Assembly (NCBI RefSeq): GCF_032583975.1
Contig: NZ_JAWHTF010000001.1
Length of the DNA: 64,000 bases
Direction: 5' to 3' (one strand)
Source: Gilvirhabdus luticola
GTDB lineage: Bacteria; Bacteroidota; Bacteroidia; Flavobacteriales; Flavobacteriaceae
The position numbers and the translations under genes were made by a program. Below the pieces are notes generated by a model that searched no databases, was not told the origin of the DNA, and saw only the letters and a list, made by a program, of their open reading frames with translations. Shown piece by piece: positions 62,540-64,000 of this stretch (positions are counted from its first letter, which is position 1; each line of letters starts with the position of its first letter).

Positions 62540-63625
62540 ATGGGTACATTAATTCTTTGGGCAACCGTTTCTATTTTCTTTTCTTTTTTATGTTCAATCC
62601 TAGAAGCTGTTTTGTTAAGTGTCACACCAACATTTATCAATGTTAAAAAGCAGGAGGGCAAAGATTATGCTTTAACATTGGAAAACTTAAAAAAGGATGT
62701 CGATCATCCTCTTATCGCAATACTTACTCTTAATACTATTGCACATACATTAGGTGCCATGATGGTTGGTATAGAAGCCGAAAAATTACCTTACAAAGTT
62801 GAAATATTTGGAATAAACACAGTTGGTATTGTTTCTGCAATTATGACCTTGCTTATTTTGATTGCTTCAGAGATAATTCCAAAAACCATTGGTGCGACCT
62901 ACTGGAAATCATTGGCTAGATTTACCGCTACCGCTTTAAAAATTTTAATATTCCCATTAAAATGGACAGGTATTTTATGGGTATTACGCTTAACAACCAA
63001 ACTCATTGGTGGCAAAGGTCATGGAAGTATTTTAAGTCGTGAAGGGTTTTTGGTTATGGCAGATATCGCTCATGAAGAAGGTGTTTTTCATGAGAGTGAA
63101 AGCAAGGTCATCAAAAATTTATTAACTTTTAAAGACGTTATGGCTAAAAACATCATGACACCTAGAACCGTTATGAAAACCGAAGATGAGAATACAACAG
63201 TTGAAGAATTTTTTAATAAAAATTTAAATCTTCGTTTTTCACGAATTCCTGTTTTTGTTGACGCAGAAGATAATATAAAAGGACTTGTTTTAAAGGATGA
63301 TGTTTTTAAGGAAATGGCATTAGATAATGGTGCTAAAAAACTATCTGAATTAAAACGTGAAATTATAATTGTCAATAGAAATTTATCCATTCCTATTTTG
63401 TTTGAAAAACTCGTTGAAAGTAGAAATCACATGGCTTTAGTGGTAGATGAATATGGTTCAGTTAGTGGATTGGTAACTATGGAAGATGTAATTGAAACCC
63501 TGTTGGGGCTAGAAATTATGGACGAAAGTGATAATGTTTCAGACCTACAATTACAAGCACGTAGAAACTGGGAAGCTCGCGCTAAAAAATTGGGAATTTT
63601 AGAAGACACAACACCAGAAGAATAA
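62540..63625 (+). CDS. CNNM/CorC-type membrane protein (DUF21 + CBS pair)
   Basis: 361 aa. DUF21 domain with three to four helices (1-155), then two CBS domains (KNIMTPRTVMKTEDENTTVE... and HMALVVDEYGSVSGLVTMEDVIETLLG). The C-terminal transporter-associated domain is absent or very short. Family members export or regulate Mg2+ or Co2+. Stop overlaps the next start by one base. Confidence 0.9.
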   Translation: MGTLILWATVSIFFSFLCSILEAVLLSVTPTFINVKKQEGKDYALTLENLKKDVDHPLIAILTLNTIAHTLGAMMVGIEAEKLPYKVEIFGINTVGIVSAIMTLLILIASEIIPKTIGATYWKSLARFTATALKILIFPLKWTGILWVLRLTTKLIGGKGHGSILSREGFLVMADIAHEEGVFHESESKVIKNLLTFKDVMAKNIMTPRTVMKTEDENTTVEEFFNKNLNLRFSRIPVFVDAEDNIKGLVLKDDVFKEMALDNGAKKLSELKREIIIVNRNLSIPILFEKLVESRNHMALVVDEYGSVSGLVTMEDVIETLLGLEIMDESDNVSDLQLQARRNWEARAKKLGILEDTTPEE

Positions 63626-64000
63626 TGGAAACATGTATCATTTCATCGCCTTTGGGCTTCACAAAAATTGTTGGTGATATTGATGGCATTTCTACGATTA
63701 CTGTGCTTAATTCTGAAGAAAAAATTACAGATGTTATTCCTTTAGAATTAGAAGATTGTGTTTTTCAATTACGAGAATACTTTGATGGTAAACGCAAAGG
63801 ATTTAATTTAAAATTAAACCCTAGCGGGACAGATTTTCAGAGAACAGTTTGGGATGCATTACTTAATATTCCTTATGGTAAAACAATATCATACCTTGAT
63901 CTTTCCAAACAGCTTGGTGATGTAAAAGCCATTCGTGCTGTTGCTAGCGCCAATGGTAAGAACCCACTTTGGATTGTTGTACCATGCCATAGAGTAATAG
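63625..64000 (+). CDS. methylated-DNA--protein-cysteine S-methyltransferase (partial, cut by window end)
   Basis: At least 125 codons from ATG 63625, running off the right end. The sequence shows FQRTVWDALLNIPYGKTISY (DNA-binding wing), VASANGKNP, and the active-site motif VVPCHRVI with the acceptor Cys. Repairs O6-alkylguanine by self-alkylation (Ogt/MGMT type). ATG overlaps the CBS gene stop by one base. Confidence 0.93.
   Translation, partial: METCIISSPLGFTKIVGDIDGISTITVLNSEEKITDVIPLELEDCVFQLREYFDGKRKGFNLKLNPSGTDFQRTVWDALLNIPYGKTISYLDLSKQLGDVKAIRAVASANGKNPLWIVVPCHRVI

Overview
AT-rich chromosomal window from a member of the Bacteroidota, almost certainly a (probably marine) Flavobacteriaceae. 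The support is: weak or absent Shine-Dalgarno sequences, TAnnTTTG-type promoters, many small lipoproteins, a protein with a type IX secretion (T9SS) C-terminal sorting domain, DUF6090 and YwqK/MORN-repeat proteins, a fused HemC-HemD, and tRNA genes without encoded CCA. No rRNA, CRISPR array or complete mobile element is present.

Layout. 1-9.2 kb: three tiny overlapping membrane ORFs; a ThuA-like secreted protein; a small exported sulfur/redox cluster (diheme cytochrome c of TsdA type, a Tat-exported DsrE-like protein and a Sec-exported DsrE-like protein); a CPBP membrane protease; a Gfo/Idh/MocA oxidoreductase; tRNA-Pro(GGG) and tRNA-Arg(CCT); msrB-msrA; and a large surface lipoprotein. 9.3-31.0 kb: an accessory island ending at tRNA-Asn(GTT). 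Most of it is short units of one or two genes (small lipoproteins, small membrane proteins, YwqK/MORN proteins, a SnoaL-like protein, a DUF6090 protein). The units are separated by at least 18 copies of a composite repeat: a terminator hairpin followed by a sequence resembling the 3' end of a tRNA (TGCTCCCCCT...CGAACC, as in the adjacent tRNA-Asn, or GTAGCGGG...CGAACC). One whole unit is duplicated with its boundaries at the repeats. Inside the island lie a more ordinary block (PLP enzyme, secreted beta-sandwich protein, amidase, Dps, PspC and DUF2391 proteins) and the debris of an integrative element: the N-terminal part of a tyrosine recombinase fused to broken galE/galT.

31.1-41.4 kb: RseP, then a metal-homeostasis locus with Sco1-like protein, FeoA-FeoB and a Cys-rich mini-protein, a DtxR/MntR-type regulator, an outer-membrane channel-like protein, and a Mn/Zn ABC transporter (binding lipoprotein, ATPase, two permeases each carrying an extra C-terminal winged-helix-like tail). 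A near-identical 16-17 bp palindrome lies upstream of both dtxR and sco, a candidate operator. 41.4-49.7 kb: TerB/DnaJ protein, bacilliredoxin, PlsC, HD hydrolase, AraC regulator, radical SAM protein, GH3 glycosidase. 49.8-61.2 kb: crotonase, NtrY-like kinase, then a heme locus: hemJ and hemH on the minus strand, an AraC-type regulator, and divergently hemA, hemCD (fusion), hemE, hemN, hemB. 61.2-64 kb: serine hydrolase, CNNM/CBS membrane protein and a truncated O6-alkylguanine-DNA methyltransferase running off the end.

The most unusual feature is the repeat-delimited gene array next to tRNA-Asn. It looks like repeated integration of small cargo units at a tRNA 3' end, each unit bringing a replacement tRNA tail plus terminator. 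This is inference; the repeats, the duplication and the integrase debris are directly visible.
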